A stretch of 64,000 bases of DNA from Spirirestis rafaelensis WJT71-NPBG6 (GTDB lineage Bacteria > Cyanobacteriota > Cyanobacteriia > Cyanobacteriales > Nostocaceae). The stretch is from contig JAHHID010000002.1 of assembly GCA_019359015.1 (NCBI GenBank), positions 119,212-183,211 of the forward strand, given 5' to 3'. Below are positions 44,885 through 53,797 of the stretch, piece after piece. The position numbers were made by a program, and so were the translations under genes. Every line of letters starts with the position of its first letter. The first letter of the stretch is position 1. The notes under the pieces were generated by a model. The model worked only from the letters and a program-made list of their open reading frames with translations. It searched no databases and was not told the origin of the DNA.

Positions 44885-45562
44885 ATGAATACATTACTAA
44901 TTACGGGAACGGATACGGAAGCTGGTAAAACTGTTTTCACAACAGCGTTAGCAGTATATTGGCAAACATATTACCCGCAACGTCGCTTGGGAATTATGAA
45001 ACCGATTCAATCGGGTGAAGGCGATCGCGAACTTTATCAAAAGCTGTTTTCTTTAGATCAATCTGCGTCAGAAATTACACCTTTGTATTTTCAAGCACCT
45101 TTGGCACCACCGATCGCGGCAGCACGCGAAAATCGAGAAGTGGATTTAAAGCTGGTGTGGCAAACTTTGGAAAAAGTGCGATCGCGTCACGATATTATCT
45201 TAATAGAAGCTTTGGGCGGGTTAGGTTCACCTATCACTGATGAGCTGACGGTAGCAGATTTAGCAGGAGAATGGCGTTTGCCAACGGTGTTGGTCGTACC
45301 TGTGAAATTGGGAGCGATCGCGCAAGCTGTAGCGAATGTAGCATTAGCTAAACAATCCCGCGTGCATCTAGTTGGTATTGTCCTCAACTGCCTAGAACCG
45401 CGAACAGAAGCGCAAATCGCCGACTGGACACCACCTGAATTAATTCAATCATTAACTAACACGCCTGTTTTAGGTTGCGTACCTTACTTAGATAATTTAT
45501 CTGACTTTGAAAAAATGGCACAAGTAATATCAAATTTAGATTTGGAAACTTTAACTATTTAG
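44885..45562 (+). CDS. bioD: Dethiobiotin synthase
   Basis: A 225-residue ATP-dependent ligase. The P-loop GTDTEAGKT at residues 8-16, the conserved MKPIQSGEGD with catalytic Lys, and LIEALGGLGSPI are in place. It closes the ureido ring to make dethiobiotin from 7,8-diaminopelargonic acid in biotin synthesis. No other bio gene is adjacent. Confidence 0.95.
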   Translation: MNTLLITGTDTEAGKTVFTTALAVYWQTYYPQRRLGIMKPIQSGEGDRELYQKLFSLDQSASEITPLYFQAPLAPPIAAARENREVDLKLVWQTLEKVRSRHDIILIEALGGLGSPITDELTVADLAGEWRLPTVLVVPVKLGAIAQAVANVALAKQSRVHLVGIVLNCLEPRTEAQIADWTPPELIQSLTNTPVLGCVPYLDNLSDFEKMAQVISNLDLETLTI

Positions 45563-45642
45563 AAGTTTAACTATCTGCTCGTAACGCACCCTAGAATCGT
45601 TTTATGTTTAATTTGGTTAGGTTAATTGTCAGTCCGATACTC

Positions 45643-47787
45643 TTAGATAGATGGTTTAATCAATTGTGTTCCACACTTGGAACAGAATTTGTAATTAGGC
45701 GGATTATTGTTACCACAATTGGTACATACAAGATGATTTTGAACTGGAGTTTGAGGTTGAGCAGCGCTATTGCCAACATTACTTAAATCAGGTTCAACTG
45801 GTGTATGATTCCTGTCAATAAACTGAAGATTTGGTACGGTCGTTGATTGAACAGGTACTGACGCCATCTCAGCAAAATGTTGGAGCAGCATTCGATGAAC
45901 AAAAATGTAGCCACCCCCAACCTTTTGCAAAAAGATGCGTTCAGTGCCATAGTCAAGAAAGTGGGCATAGTTCCTGGGGATATAACCTTTACTGTAAAGA
46001 ATAAAGCGTAAAGTAAAGTGTTGGATGCAGGCTTTACCACCCCCAAAAATTAGCCCAAAAATTAGCCCAAAAATTAGCCCCAAAAGTACCCAAGGTTTAC
46101 CGCTTAATTGTCCGATTAATCCGCCGATTAATCCGCCAATTGCTCCAATAATCAGAGCATTCCTGCCTGAGTTTGAAATGCCCTGATTGGGACTTGTTTT
46201 TCTCTCTATTTCTGGACCTCTCAGTCCACCAAGCAGCCCCAAAACCAGTTCAGCAATTAGCCAATAAATCACCCCCAAAAACAGCTTCAATCCTAAATTC
46301 TTTCCATTAAGCAGCCCCACAATCAGCCCCAGAGGCAGTGTAACAACTAGCCCATTGCTCAGAAGCTTCTTTGCTTCTTGCCAAGACCACAATTTCAGGG
46401 TTTCAACTGTTTTGATTTCTGTCATCTGCAATAATAAACTCAGTCCACCAATAGGTAGACCAATTTGCAAAGTAAGTTGAACAAACTTACTTTGATCTAT
46501 AAATCCGATTAAGGCACCAATCAGTCCCCCAAGTAGCCCTCCAATCAAAAAAGTTCCAATCCTATAAAGTATTTTTTGAGTCTTAGTCTGGAACCAAGTA
46601 GGCTGCAATCCTTCAATTAAAAACATCGTCTGAGAGGTTTGAGACATTCGCTTTGCTAGCCAAATTAGCCAGCGCATTGCTTGTTCTTTCGGGTATTTCT
46701 GTTTAGCTTGCTTGCGGCTAAACATCGTTTCAATATAAGTATTAAACAGATGCCGACGGTGTTCTTCTATTGAGTTTGTTTGGGGTAAGTCTTCAACTAA
46801 TTTGCCCTCATATGCCAGGGTCATGACGCTGAGAGTCAGGGGAGATTTGGCTAACTCTTGCAGTGCAGTATCTCTTTCAAGTAATGTTCTCAAGGCTTGT
46901 AATTGATTGCCAGCACTGTTTATATATTGGTTAATCTGCTCATCGGTCAATGATTGGACACAGATAGCACCTTGTAGTTGCAGACGAGTAGAGAGAGCAT
47001 TATAATCTTGGATGCGGCTACACACGATTATCTCGGTTTGCCCATGCTTTTGCATGAATTCATTTAAGGCTTGAACACAGGCTTCTTGATACTCAGACTT
47101 CACCTCATCCAGACCATCCAGCATCAGTAGCAGTTGTTGTTCTTTAATCCAAAGTTTAGCTAGGGATTTGGAAACTTTATATTGCCTATTCAATTCTTGA
47201 ACAAGCCAATCAGCAATATTTTGCTGCTTACTTGCCCAAGAGGATAAATTAAATACGACTGGAATCGGTCGGCTTAAGTCCTCTTGAGTACGAGTAATCA
47301 AATGCTTTGTCAGCGTCAGGAGAGTTGTGGTTTTACCCGCTCCTGGCTGTCCTAATATCAGAAGAGTTCGTCCTTCTCCCATCTGAGTGAAGACATCTGT
47401 TACCCCAACTTCCGTGGGTAGTGCTTGTCCAGATTTATCAGGCAACTCCTCAATACCAAGATGTTCTACTGCGTCTAATCGCTCTTCTAGACCCAGTGAA
47501 ATCATCACTCTGCTATGCAATGACTTTTCTAAGACACCTTCAATCCAATAGTTTTTAACTTTATTGAGCAAAACCTTACGTTGTTTATACTCCTCCTGAG
47601 TAGCAGGTTTTGCTACATCAGATATCCGACGACCTAATAAATCAGATATCTGAAAAAGACTTTTATTTATATAAATGACGCTTCCAGAAATCAAGTCACC
47701 TTGGATATAATCACCCTGAATTGACTCATTATAATTGCCGTTTCCTATATTAATACTGCGGTTATAAGGCTCTTGATTTGTTGTCAT
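45643..47787 (-). CDS. NACHT ATPase with N-terminal tag, membrane segment and C-terminal zinc ribbon
   Basis: A 714-residue protein. Residues 10-31 hold a tag (RSINIGNGNYNESIQGDYIQ). The NACHT core has Walker A GQPGAGKT at 146-153 and Walker B LLMLDGLDEV at 221-229. From about 405 to 600 there are several Gly-rich membrane helices (GTFLIGGLLGGLIGALIGFI, LIIGAIGGLIGGLIG, LLGLIFGLIFGLIFGG). The end has FLDYGTERIFLQKVGGGYIF and a zinc ribbon (CTNCG...CSKCG). NACHT proteins are NLR-like switches in immunity and cell death. It follows the second CHAT gene by 79 bases and shares its tag. Confidence 0.9.
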   Translation of the reverse strand: MTTNQEPYNRSINIGNGNYNESIQGDYIQGDLISGSVIYINKSLFQISDLLGRRISDVAKPATQEEYKQRKVLLNKVKNYWIEGVLEKSLHSRVMISLGLEERLDAVEHLGIEELPDKSGQALPTEVGVTDVFTQMGEGRTLLILGQPGAGKTTTLLTLTKHLITRTQEDLSRPIPVVFNLSSWASKQQNIADWLVQELNRQYKVSKSLAKLWIKEQQLLLMLDGLDEVKSEYQEACVQALNEFMQKHGQTEIIVCSRIQDYNALSTRLQLQGAICVQSLTDEQINQYINSAGNQLQALRTLLERDTALQELAKSPLTLSVMTLAYEGKLVEDLPQTNSIEEHRRHLFNTYIETMFSRKQAKQKYPKEQAMRWLIWLAKRMSQTSQTMFLIEGLQPTWFQTKTQKILYRIGTFLIGGLLGGLIGALIGFIDQSKFVQLTLQIGLPIGGLSLLLQMTEIKTVETLKLWSWQEAKKLLSNGLVVTLPLGLIVGLLNGKNLGLKLFLGVIYWLIAELVLGLLGGLRGPEIERKTSPNQGISNSGRNALIIGAIGGLIGGLIGQLSGKPWVLLGLIFGLIFGLIFGGGKACIQHFTLRFILYSKGYIPRNYAHFLDYGTERIFLQKVGGGYIFVHRMLLQHFAEMASVPVQSTTVPNLQFIDRNHTPVEPDLSNVGNSAAQPQTPVQNHLVCTNCGNNNPPNYKFCSKCGTQLIKPSI

Positions 47788-47866
47788 AATATAACCTGCA
47801 TAAAGTTATTAAAGAACAAGAAAAGCAGACGAGGAAATTTTAGAAAAAAATAGAATGTATTAAAGC

Positions 47867-48919
47867 TCAATTACTCTTAGTTTTCTGCCAATCTTCCAAA
47901 GCAGCAATGAGAAAACTACTTGCTGGATGATTGAGCAATTGCCCCAAAGCATGCACACCAAATACTTTCGATGCACTAACTATTTTCTCTTCTAAAGAGG
48001 GATTATTTTCAATACTCTTAATAGTTTCGGCAGCTATTTGCATTTTACCCAAGGTGGTATCAGTAGGGTAAGACTTGTCTAGTTGTTCAAGTAGTTTTTG
48101 AATTTCAGCGGCAACTTCAGTAAGGCTTTGCTTTTCACTACTAGCATAATAATTACCTTGTATATAATTGCCTTCAATGCGCTCGTTGTAGTTACCGCTT
48201 CCTATGTTAATAGTACGTTTATCAGCCATATTAGATTTTTCTTCCTTATCTTTGGAATTTTTATTATTAGAAAGTATAAGACCTATATCTTTATTAATTT
48301 TTATGGTGGGAATTAAAGACTGCGGAATGCCATTTAGCTGAATATTATTACAGCCTAGTTGAAAAGCATCCTCATAGTTTCTCCCAGCACCAATCACATC
48401 ATAAAACCCTTGGGAAAATTTAATTGCTGCATCATCTCGTATAGAACGTTCCATGCCAATAACGTAATAAATATGCTTATGAATTTCTTCAGCCTGGACT
48501 TCTGAATAGCAAGCGTTGAGTAGCACACATTCAATTGTGTTTTGAAAATTCTTAAATAAGTTTGTTAGTGATTTTGTACTTACCAATTGTATTTGCCCAG
48601 AGTTATCCTCTAAAGCTATACCTCCTGAGGGCGAATTTAAACGGTAAGCTTCGCGTTGTTGTTGTAATTCTCCGGAGTTATTTTCCAAAACTATGTTATT
48701 GTTTCCTGTTCCGTGCCCAGAGAAATGCACAATCTGTGGTTCAGAATCTAATAAAGCACGACGCAAATCATCAATCCGAACAGCCCCCTCAGTAATAACT
48801 TCAAAATTATCTCGATATTTGGAACGTTTCAACGCTGTTTTTATTTCCCGAATTTCTTCATCTAAACGTAGCCAATCTGTGTTTGTAGGATTGGCTGATA
48901 AAATTAGAATTTTTTTCAT
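47867..48919 (-). CDS. CHAT domain caspase-like protease with NACHT-matching tag
   Basis: A 350-residue protein. The CHAT domain has His69 (HFSGHG) and Cys137 (LLNACYS). Compared with the CHAT protein at 11.7 kb it has a 25-residue insertion between two copies of LE(N/D)NSG. Residue 231 starts MADKRTINIGSGNYNERIEG, a tag close to the N-terminus of the NACHT protein downstream, followed by a helical module (AAEIQKLLEQLDKSYPTDTT, LLNHPASSFLIAALEDWQKT). It is first in an operon with the NACHT gene. Likely effector of a STAND-controlled death or defence pathway. Confidence 0.92.
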   Translation of the reverse strand: MKKILILSANPTNTDWLRLDEEIREIKTALKRSKYRDNFEVITEGAVRIDDLRRALLDSEPQIVHFSGHGTGNNNIVLENNSGELQQQREAYRLNSPSGGIALEDNSGQIQLVSTKSLTNLFKNFQNTIECVLLNACYSEVQAEEIHKHIYYVIGMERSIRDDAAIKFSQGFYDVIGAGRNYEDAFQLGCNNIQLNGIPQSLIPTIKINKDIGLILSNNKNSKDKEEKSNMADKRTINIGSGNYNERIEGNYIQGNYYASSEKQSLTEVAAEIQKLLEQLDKSYPTDTTLGKMQIAAETIKSIENNPSLEEKIVSASKVFGVHALGQLLNHPASSFLIAALEDWQKTKSN

Positions 48920-49383
48920 ACTTTTGGATGAAGACAGAATCTACAATAAAATTTATGTGTTCCATATTTAATTTAGACTGTTGAGTTTTTTTTACCTCAA
49001 GCTGTTCAAATCAGTTGGAGTCACACAAATGAGCTTGTACTTAACATACTACATAGGTTTAACTTGAAACACTTACCTTTTTATGGATGTAAGCGAAGTA
49101 AACTTATGCACTTTTGGAATAGAAATGCTAAAAAATGCTGATGTCAATTCTTGATAAAGGTGCGCTTAATCAAAAAACAAAGGTTCTTCAATAGTAGGGT
49201 GGGCAGTGAGTGCTGCGCTTCGCTGTCGTGAGTAGCTTGCCCTACTTAAGAAAGATCATCTTCATACATAATTGGTATCACAAATAAAAATAAGGTTCGT
49301 TGAAGTTTTTTTGCACTGGGTAACTTCAGACTAAACTAGGAAAATAACATCAGTTAGCCGTGTTAAACTAATTAGTCTTAACA
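48920..49383. repeat. Intergenic region with a long inverted repeat
   Basis: AGTAGGGTGGGCA at 49193-49205 faces TTGCCCTACT at 49237-49246 around a partly self-complementary centre (tgctgcgcttcgctgtcg). It is a dispersed palindrome of a kind common in cyanobacterial spacers. No gene is supported. The region holds the promoters of the divergent CHAT operon and amidohydrolase. Confidence 0.55.
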
Positions 49384-50601
49384 ATGATTTCCACATTCCC
49401 CAACGCTCAGAGTGTAAGTTTATCTCGCGTCCGCCTCGATATCCGATCGCTACAACCTCAACTTGTAGAGTGGCGACGACGGCTGCATCAACAACCAGAG
49501 TTAGGTTTTCAAGAGAAACTCACATCTGAGTTTGTTTCACAGAAGTTGCAAGAATGGGGAATTGAGCATCAAACTGGTATTGCCCAAACTGGAATTGTGG
49601 CAACAATAAAGGGTGGTAAAATAGATACTGGAAAAGTCTTGGCAATTCGGGCAGATATGGACGCTTTGCCAATTCAAGAACTTAACGAAGTGCCATATAA
49701 ATCGCAACATGATGGCGTAATGCACGCTTGCGGTCATGATGGACATACAGCGATCGCTTTAGGTACAGCTTATTATCTTCAACAACATCGTCAAAACTTC
49801 GGCGGCACTGTAAAAATTATCTTTCAACCAGCGGAAGAAGGACCCGGAGGTGCAAAGCCGATGATTGAAGCTGGGGTACTAAAAAACCCTGATGTCGATG
49901 CAATTATCGGTTTGCATTTGTGGAATAATTTGCCTTTGGGAACTGTCGGTGTCCGCGCTGGGGCGTTAATGGCAGCTGTAGAATGCTTTAAATGCACAAT
50001 TTTGGGCAAAGGTGGACACGGGGCAATGCCTCATCAAACGATTGATTCTATCGTAGTTGCGGCTCAAATTGTTAACGCTTTACAAACCATTGTCTCACGC
50101 AACGTCGATCCAATAGATTCGGCGGTGGTGACAGTCGGAGAACTTCACGCGGGAACCAAGCTGAATATTATTCCCGATACGGCAAGGATGAGTGGTACAA
50201 TACGTTACTTTAAACCTGATTTAAAAGGCTTTTTCAAAAAGCGAATTGAGCAGATTATCGCCGGGGTTTGTCAAAGTCATGGTGCGAGTTATGACTTAGA
50301 ATATTGGGGACTTTATCCGCCAACAATCAACAATGCTGATATGGCGGAATTAGTGCGATCGCAAGCCGAACAGGTGATAGAAACTCCGATGGGAGTTGTG
50401 CCAGAATGTCAAACAATGGGTGGCGAAGATATGTCATATTTCTTACAAGCCGTTCCCGGTTGTTATTTCTTCCTCGGTTCTGCTAACCCCGCAAAAGACT
50501 TAGCATATCCGCATCATCATCCCCGCTTTGATTTTGACGAAACAGCCTTACCAATGGGTGTAGAAATTTTCGTCCGCTGCGTCGAGAAATTTTTCTCGTA
50601 A
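49384..50601 (+). CDS. M20 family amidohydrolase (HipO/IAA-amino acid hydrolase type)
   Basis: A 405-residue metallohydrolase. Metal ligands are seen in MHACGHDGHTAIALG, PAEEGPGGAKPMI and IGLHLWNNLPLG, with the final His in YPHHHPRFDFDE. The dimerisation lid starts near GKGGHGAMPHQTIDS. Relatives remove acyl groups from N-acyl amino acids (hippurate, IAA conjugates, N-acetyl-amino acids). Full length; single gene. Confidence 0.92.
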   Translation: MISTFPNAQSVSLSRVRLDIRSLQPQLVEWRRRLHQQPELGFQEKLTSEFVSQKLQEWGIEHQTGIAQTGIVATIKGGKIDTGKVLAIRADMDALPIQELNEVPYKSQHDGVMHACGHDGHTAIALGTAYYLQQHRQNFGGTVKIIFQPAEEGPGGAKPMIEAGVLKNPDVDAIIGLHLWNNLPLGTVGVRAGALMAAVECFKCTILGKGGHGAMPHQTIDSIVVAAQIVNALQTIVSRNVDPIDSAVVTVGELHAGTKLNIIPDTARMSGTIRYFKPDLKGFFKKRIEQIIAGVCQSHGASYDLEYWGLYPPTINNADMAELVRSQAEQVIETPMGVVPECQTMGGEDMSYFLQAVPGCYFFLGSANPAKDLAYPHHHPRFDFDETALPMGVEIFVRCVEKFFS

Positions 50602-50624
50602 TAAGCGCGAAGAGCGCTTACTAC

Positions 50625-52457
50625 TTACTCCGCAAACTTAGGTAAATTATCCTGACGCCACTTCGCGTCTGTTTTCCGATTTGTTCGCAATTCTAAAACC
50701 CGAATTCCCTTACTTGGTAGCGGGTTTAATTTTCGTTGCAACTTATCCCAAGAAGTAATCAATTCATGCTCTACGCCATAAGTAGCGCACAGTTGGGCAA
50801 AATCAATATCTTGCGGAGTGGCGAAAAATTCCTCAAATGGTGGGTCAAATTGAGCGATGGGTAACATTTCAAAAATCCCACCACCATTGTTATTAATTAA
50901 GACGATGGTGAGATGTCCAACAAACTTATTTCTAATTAAAAAGCCATTGGTATCATGCAATAAAGATAAATCTCCAGTTAACATCACACTGCTTTGATGG
51001 CGATGGGCGATTCCTAAAGCAGTGGATAATGTACCATCTATACCATTCGCACCTCGGTTAAAATGCGATCGCACTCCTAAATTATTCGGCTTCCAGAAAA
51101 ATTCTACATCACGCACCGGCATACTGTTAGCGATAAATAGCGGCGTTCCCGGTGCTAGGGTCTGTGAAAGCAACCAAGCAGCTTTGCTTTCACACAACTC
51201 ATTCATTGTCGCCATAGTTTGGTCAACATTTGACCTAACTTGCGCTTCTGCATCACACCACATTTGAAGATAGGGAGAGGAGGAGGGGGGGAGGGGGGGA
51301 TGGGGAGAGGGGGGGAGGGGGGGATGGGGAGAGGGGGAGACTCCTTGGAGGGGAGGAAAAATTCTTTTTTGTTCCCCTTGTCCCCTTGTCTCCCTGTTCT
51401 CTACTCCCTGCACTAACTGTTCAATCGATACTCGTAGGTGAATTGTCTTTCCGTGGAGAGGGTCAAGGTTTTGGTCACTTGGGTCAATTATCCAGCGTTT
51501 GGGTTGTGTGGTATTTATCCAGGTACGCAGTTGTTTACTGGTAGGAATTTCCCCGATTTGAATGACTATTTCTGGTGCTAGCTGCTGCGAAAGCTGCTGC
51601 AAACGCAAAATTAGGTCATAGGTAGATATTAAATAGGGGTTGAGGTCGGCATAATTTCTTACAGGTGAAAGTCCCTCTGCGAGAACCGGGAATTTTAAGA
51701 TTTGGGAAAGTTGCGCGATCGCACTACAATATTCTTTCGGCTGCTGCACTTGAGCAACGCCGGCAATTATTATCCCTCGTTGAGATTGTAACCATTCTTG
51801 TGGGAGAAGCGCAGATAACAGAGGCGCGGTTTCCACATACGTACTAATTCCAGAGAAAAATTCTTCTGGCTCAAGTTGTAGTTCTATATCTGCATCCGGA
51901 ATCGGTGCGAGGGGATCGCGAAAGGGTATATTTAGATGTACTGGACCAGAAACAGGATAAAGCGATCGTTCCCATCCATGAATTACCGTTTGTCGCAGAT
52001 AAGCTAGCATTTGCATATCTGGTGAAGGTAAAGCTAACTCTGTTTGCCAGTTTGGGTAATTTCCATATAGCTTTAATTGGTCTATAGTTTGTCCAGAGTG
52101 GCAATTTCGTAATTCTTGCGGTCTATCAGCAGTTAATATCAACAAGGGAACGCGACTTTCTCTAGCTTCAATGACTGCTGGGTAAAAGTTCGCTCCTGCG
52201 GTTCCAGAACTGCAAACCAATACTACAGGACGTTTGCTTGCTTTGGCTACTCCCAAAGCAAAAAACGCAGCAGAACGTTCATCGAGAATGGAAATCGCTT
52301 CAATATTATAATTATATGAAGCTTTGGCAAAGGCGAGTGCTAGAGGTGTGGAACGCGAACCCGGACAAATTACCGCACAAGTTAATCCTAAGCGCACAAG
52401 CGTTTCCGCCAAAATAAAAGCCCAAAGTTGATTAGTATTGTTAAAGGCGATCAACAT
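50625..52457 (-). CDS. menD: SEPHCHC synthase (menaquinone/phylloquinone pathway)
   Basis: About 610 residues from ATG 52457 (MLIAFNNTNQLWAFILAETL); an upstream ATG lies in a spacer tandem repeat and is unlikely. Motifs: AVICPGSRSTPLALAFAKA, DERSAAFFALGVAKAS, SSGTAGANFYPAVIEA and the thiamine-diphosphate site LTGDLSLLHDTNG. It joins isochorismate and 2-oxoglutarate to make SEPHCHC, in the path to phylloquinone, the photosystem I A1 cofactor. About 45 codons in the middle (SPSPHPPLPPSPHPPLPP) are an interspersed repeat held in frame. Confidence 0.94.
   Translation of the reverse strand: MLIAFNNTNQLWAFILAETLVRLGLTCAVICPGSRSTPLALAFAKASYNYNIEAISILDERSAAFFALGVAKASKRPVVLVCSSGTAGANFYPAVIEARESRVPLLILTADRPQELRNCHSGQTIDQLKLYGNYPNWQTELALPSPDMQMLAYLRQTVIHGWERSLYPVSGPVHLNIPFRDPLAPIPDADIELQLEPEEFFSGISTYVETAPLLSALLPQEWLQSQRGIIIAGVAQVQQPKEYCSAIAQLSQILKFPVLAEGLSPVRNYADLNPYLISTYDLILRLQQLSQQLAPEIVIQIGEIPTSKQLRTWINTTQPKRWIIDPSDQNLDPLHGKTIHLRVSIEQLVQGVENRETRGQGEQKRIFPPLQGVSPSPHPPLPPSPHPPLPPSSSPYLQMWCDAEAQVRSNVDQTMATMNELCESKAAWLLSQTLAPGTPLFIANSMPVRDVEFFWKPNNLGVRSHFNRGANGIDGTLSTALGIAHRHQSSVMLTGDLSLLHDTNGFLIRNKFVGHLTIVLINNNGGGIFEMLPIAQFDPPFEEFFATPQDIDFAQLCATYGVEHELITSWDKLQRKLNPLPSKGIRVLELRTNRKTDAKWRQDNLPKFAE
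51270..51410. repeat. Interspersed G-rich / CCCCTTGT repeat inside menD
   Basis: The stretch is made of GGGGGGGAGGGGGGATGGGG-type units and then GTTCCCCTTGTCCCCTTGTC. It is closely related to the intergenic element at 40100-40223. Within menD it adds a Pro/Ser/His-rich linker and keeps the frame open. Confidence 0.85.
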
Positions 52458-52629
52458 TAATTCAAATAAAGGTGACTGGGCATTGGGCAATGGGCATTGG
52501 GCATTTTTTCAGAGGGTAAAATTCCCAGTCCTTAGTCCCTGATAAAGATAATATTAAATTTTAGATTTTGTGTAGGTAAATTCACTTTACAATCCAGAAT
52601 ACAAAATTCGATGAGTGGACTGAACTTTC

Positions 52630-53001
52630 ATGGACTCGATTCATTTAACGGGAATTCGCTGCTATGGCTATACTGGCTATCTGGCTGAGGAACAAATATT
52701 AGGACAATGGTTTGAGGTGGATGTCAAGTTATGGCTAGATATCTCTACAGCGGCTAAAACTGATGCGATTGAAGACACTGTGGATTATCGCAGCGTTATC
52801 GCTAAAGTGCAACATATAGTAAAGACATCTAAGTTTGCTTTGATAGAACGTTTAGTAGCGGTGATCGCCGATTCTATTCTCATTGAATGCGATCGCGTCT
52901 TGACAGTGCAAGTCATTTTAAGCAAACCCGCTGCACCGATTCCCGACTTTGGCGGCAAAATTACAATTGAACTGACTAGAAGTAAGTCTAATCCATTTTA
53001 A
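52630..53001 (+). CDS. folB: Dihydroneopterin aldolase
   Basis: A 123-residue FolB: DSIHLTGIRCYGYTGYLAEE with the substrate-binding Glu, DTVDYRSVIAKVQHIV, then FALIERLVAVIADSIL and the catalytic Lys in LSKPAAPIPDFGG. It converts dihydroneopterin to hydroxymethyl-dihydropterin in folate synthesis. Complete and typical in length. Confidence 0.95.
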   Translation: MDSIHLTGIRCYGYTGYLAEEQILGQWFEVDVKLWLDISTAAKTDAIEDTVDYRSVIAKVQHIVKTSKFALIERLVAVIADSILIECDRVLTVQVILSKPAAPIPDFGGKITIELTRSKSNPF

Positions 53002-53797
53002 AGTGTAAGGTGATTGGGGCGTGGGGGAGCGCTAGTTTCGTGCGGTGAAACACCGACGCGGATGGGATGCCTTAACCGTCGCGTACTCCGAAGTTGAACC
53101 CGTTCGTGAGGTGTCCTCCGTTGTTCTGCCTTGGTCTCCGACAAAAGAGGCATAGCCGCATCATAGGGCATAGCAAAGAATCTCTTATACAAAGATGCAT
53201 AATTCCTCACGGGATGCAAATAACGTTTTACTTAGTACAGCTTTGCCCGTTGCCCAATGCCCTATTCCCGACTTTCTTAAACAAGTATTATTTACTATCT
53301 CTTCAAACCATAGCTTCCTCAAAATCTAGTAAATGATTACCGCCATCATGTATTTTATATTATCAGCGTATCTCCGAGTTGTTTTGCTAAATACTTGCAA
53401 CGGCTAGGTTTTTATTTAGTTATTTTTCAGGCTGAGGTTAATTTGTGATTTTATTAACCTTTAAATCCTTCTTATTTACATACGCAAATACCGTGTTTGC
53501 TTAGTTTCTATTGAATAAATTAGTTACTTAGACAGGAAAAATTACTTTTTACTTTTAGTAATTTGAGGGCAATCTACACTATTCATAAAGAACTTGATAT
53601 TAACTGCATATAAACATCTAGTTAAGTTTGGCAAATACCGAAATTCCGCCTTGTAACAAAAATTAGGTAGTAATTATTCAGCTTTTTTATCAAGGTATAG
53701 GACACTTACTTTAGAGATTGATTATTATAAGATTATTGTGTTTCAGATTGCGCTCACACCGACAGGATCTGAGTCTTACCAAACAGATTATTTTAGC
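53002..53797. other. Long intergenic region
   Basis: The first 200 bases contain repeat-like DNA (around 53030-53160: 'gtgcggtgaaacaccg', 'ggtgtcctccgttg'), including a GGTGTTTCACCGCAC-type inverted word. From about 53300 to 53790 the DNA is A+T-rich with no supported gene, probably the promoter and leader of the GGDEF gene. Confidence 0.5.

Noticed and set aside
45604..45786. Plus-strand 60-codon frame after bioD
   Set aside because: It overlaps in antisense the C-terminal zinc ribbon of the NACHT gene and has no independent support.
52458..52490. Upstream ATG for menD
   Set aside because: It lies in the ATGCCCAATGCCC spacer tandem repeat; the family start MLIAFNNTNQ follows at 52457.
53002..53797. 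tRNA or other structural RNA in the long spacer
   Set aside because: No cloverleaf, T-loop GTTCRANYC or terminator-like structure could be supported.
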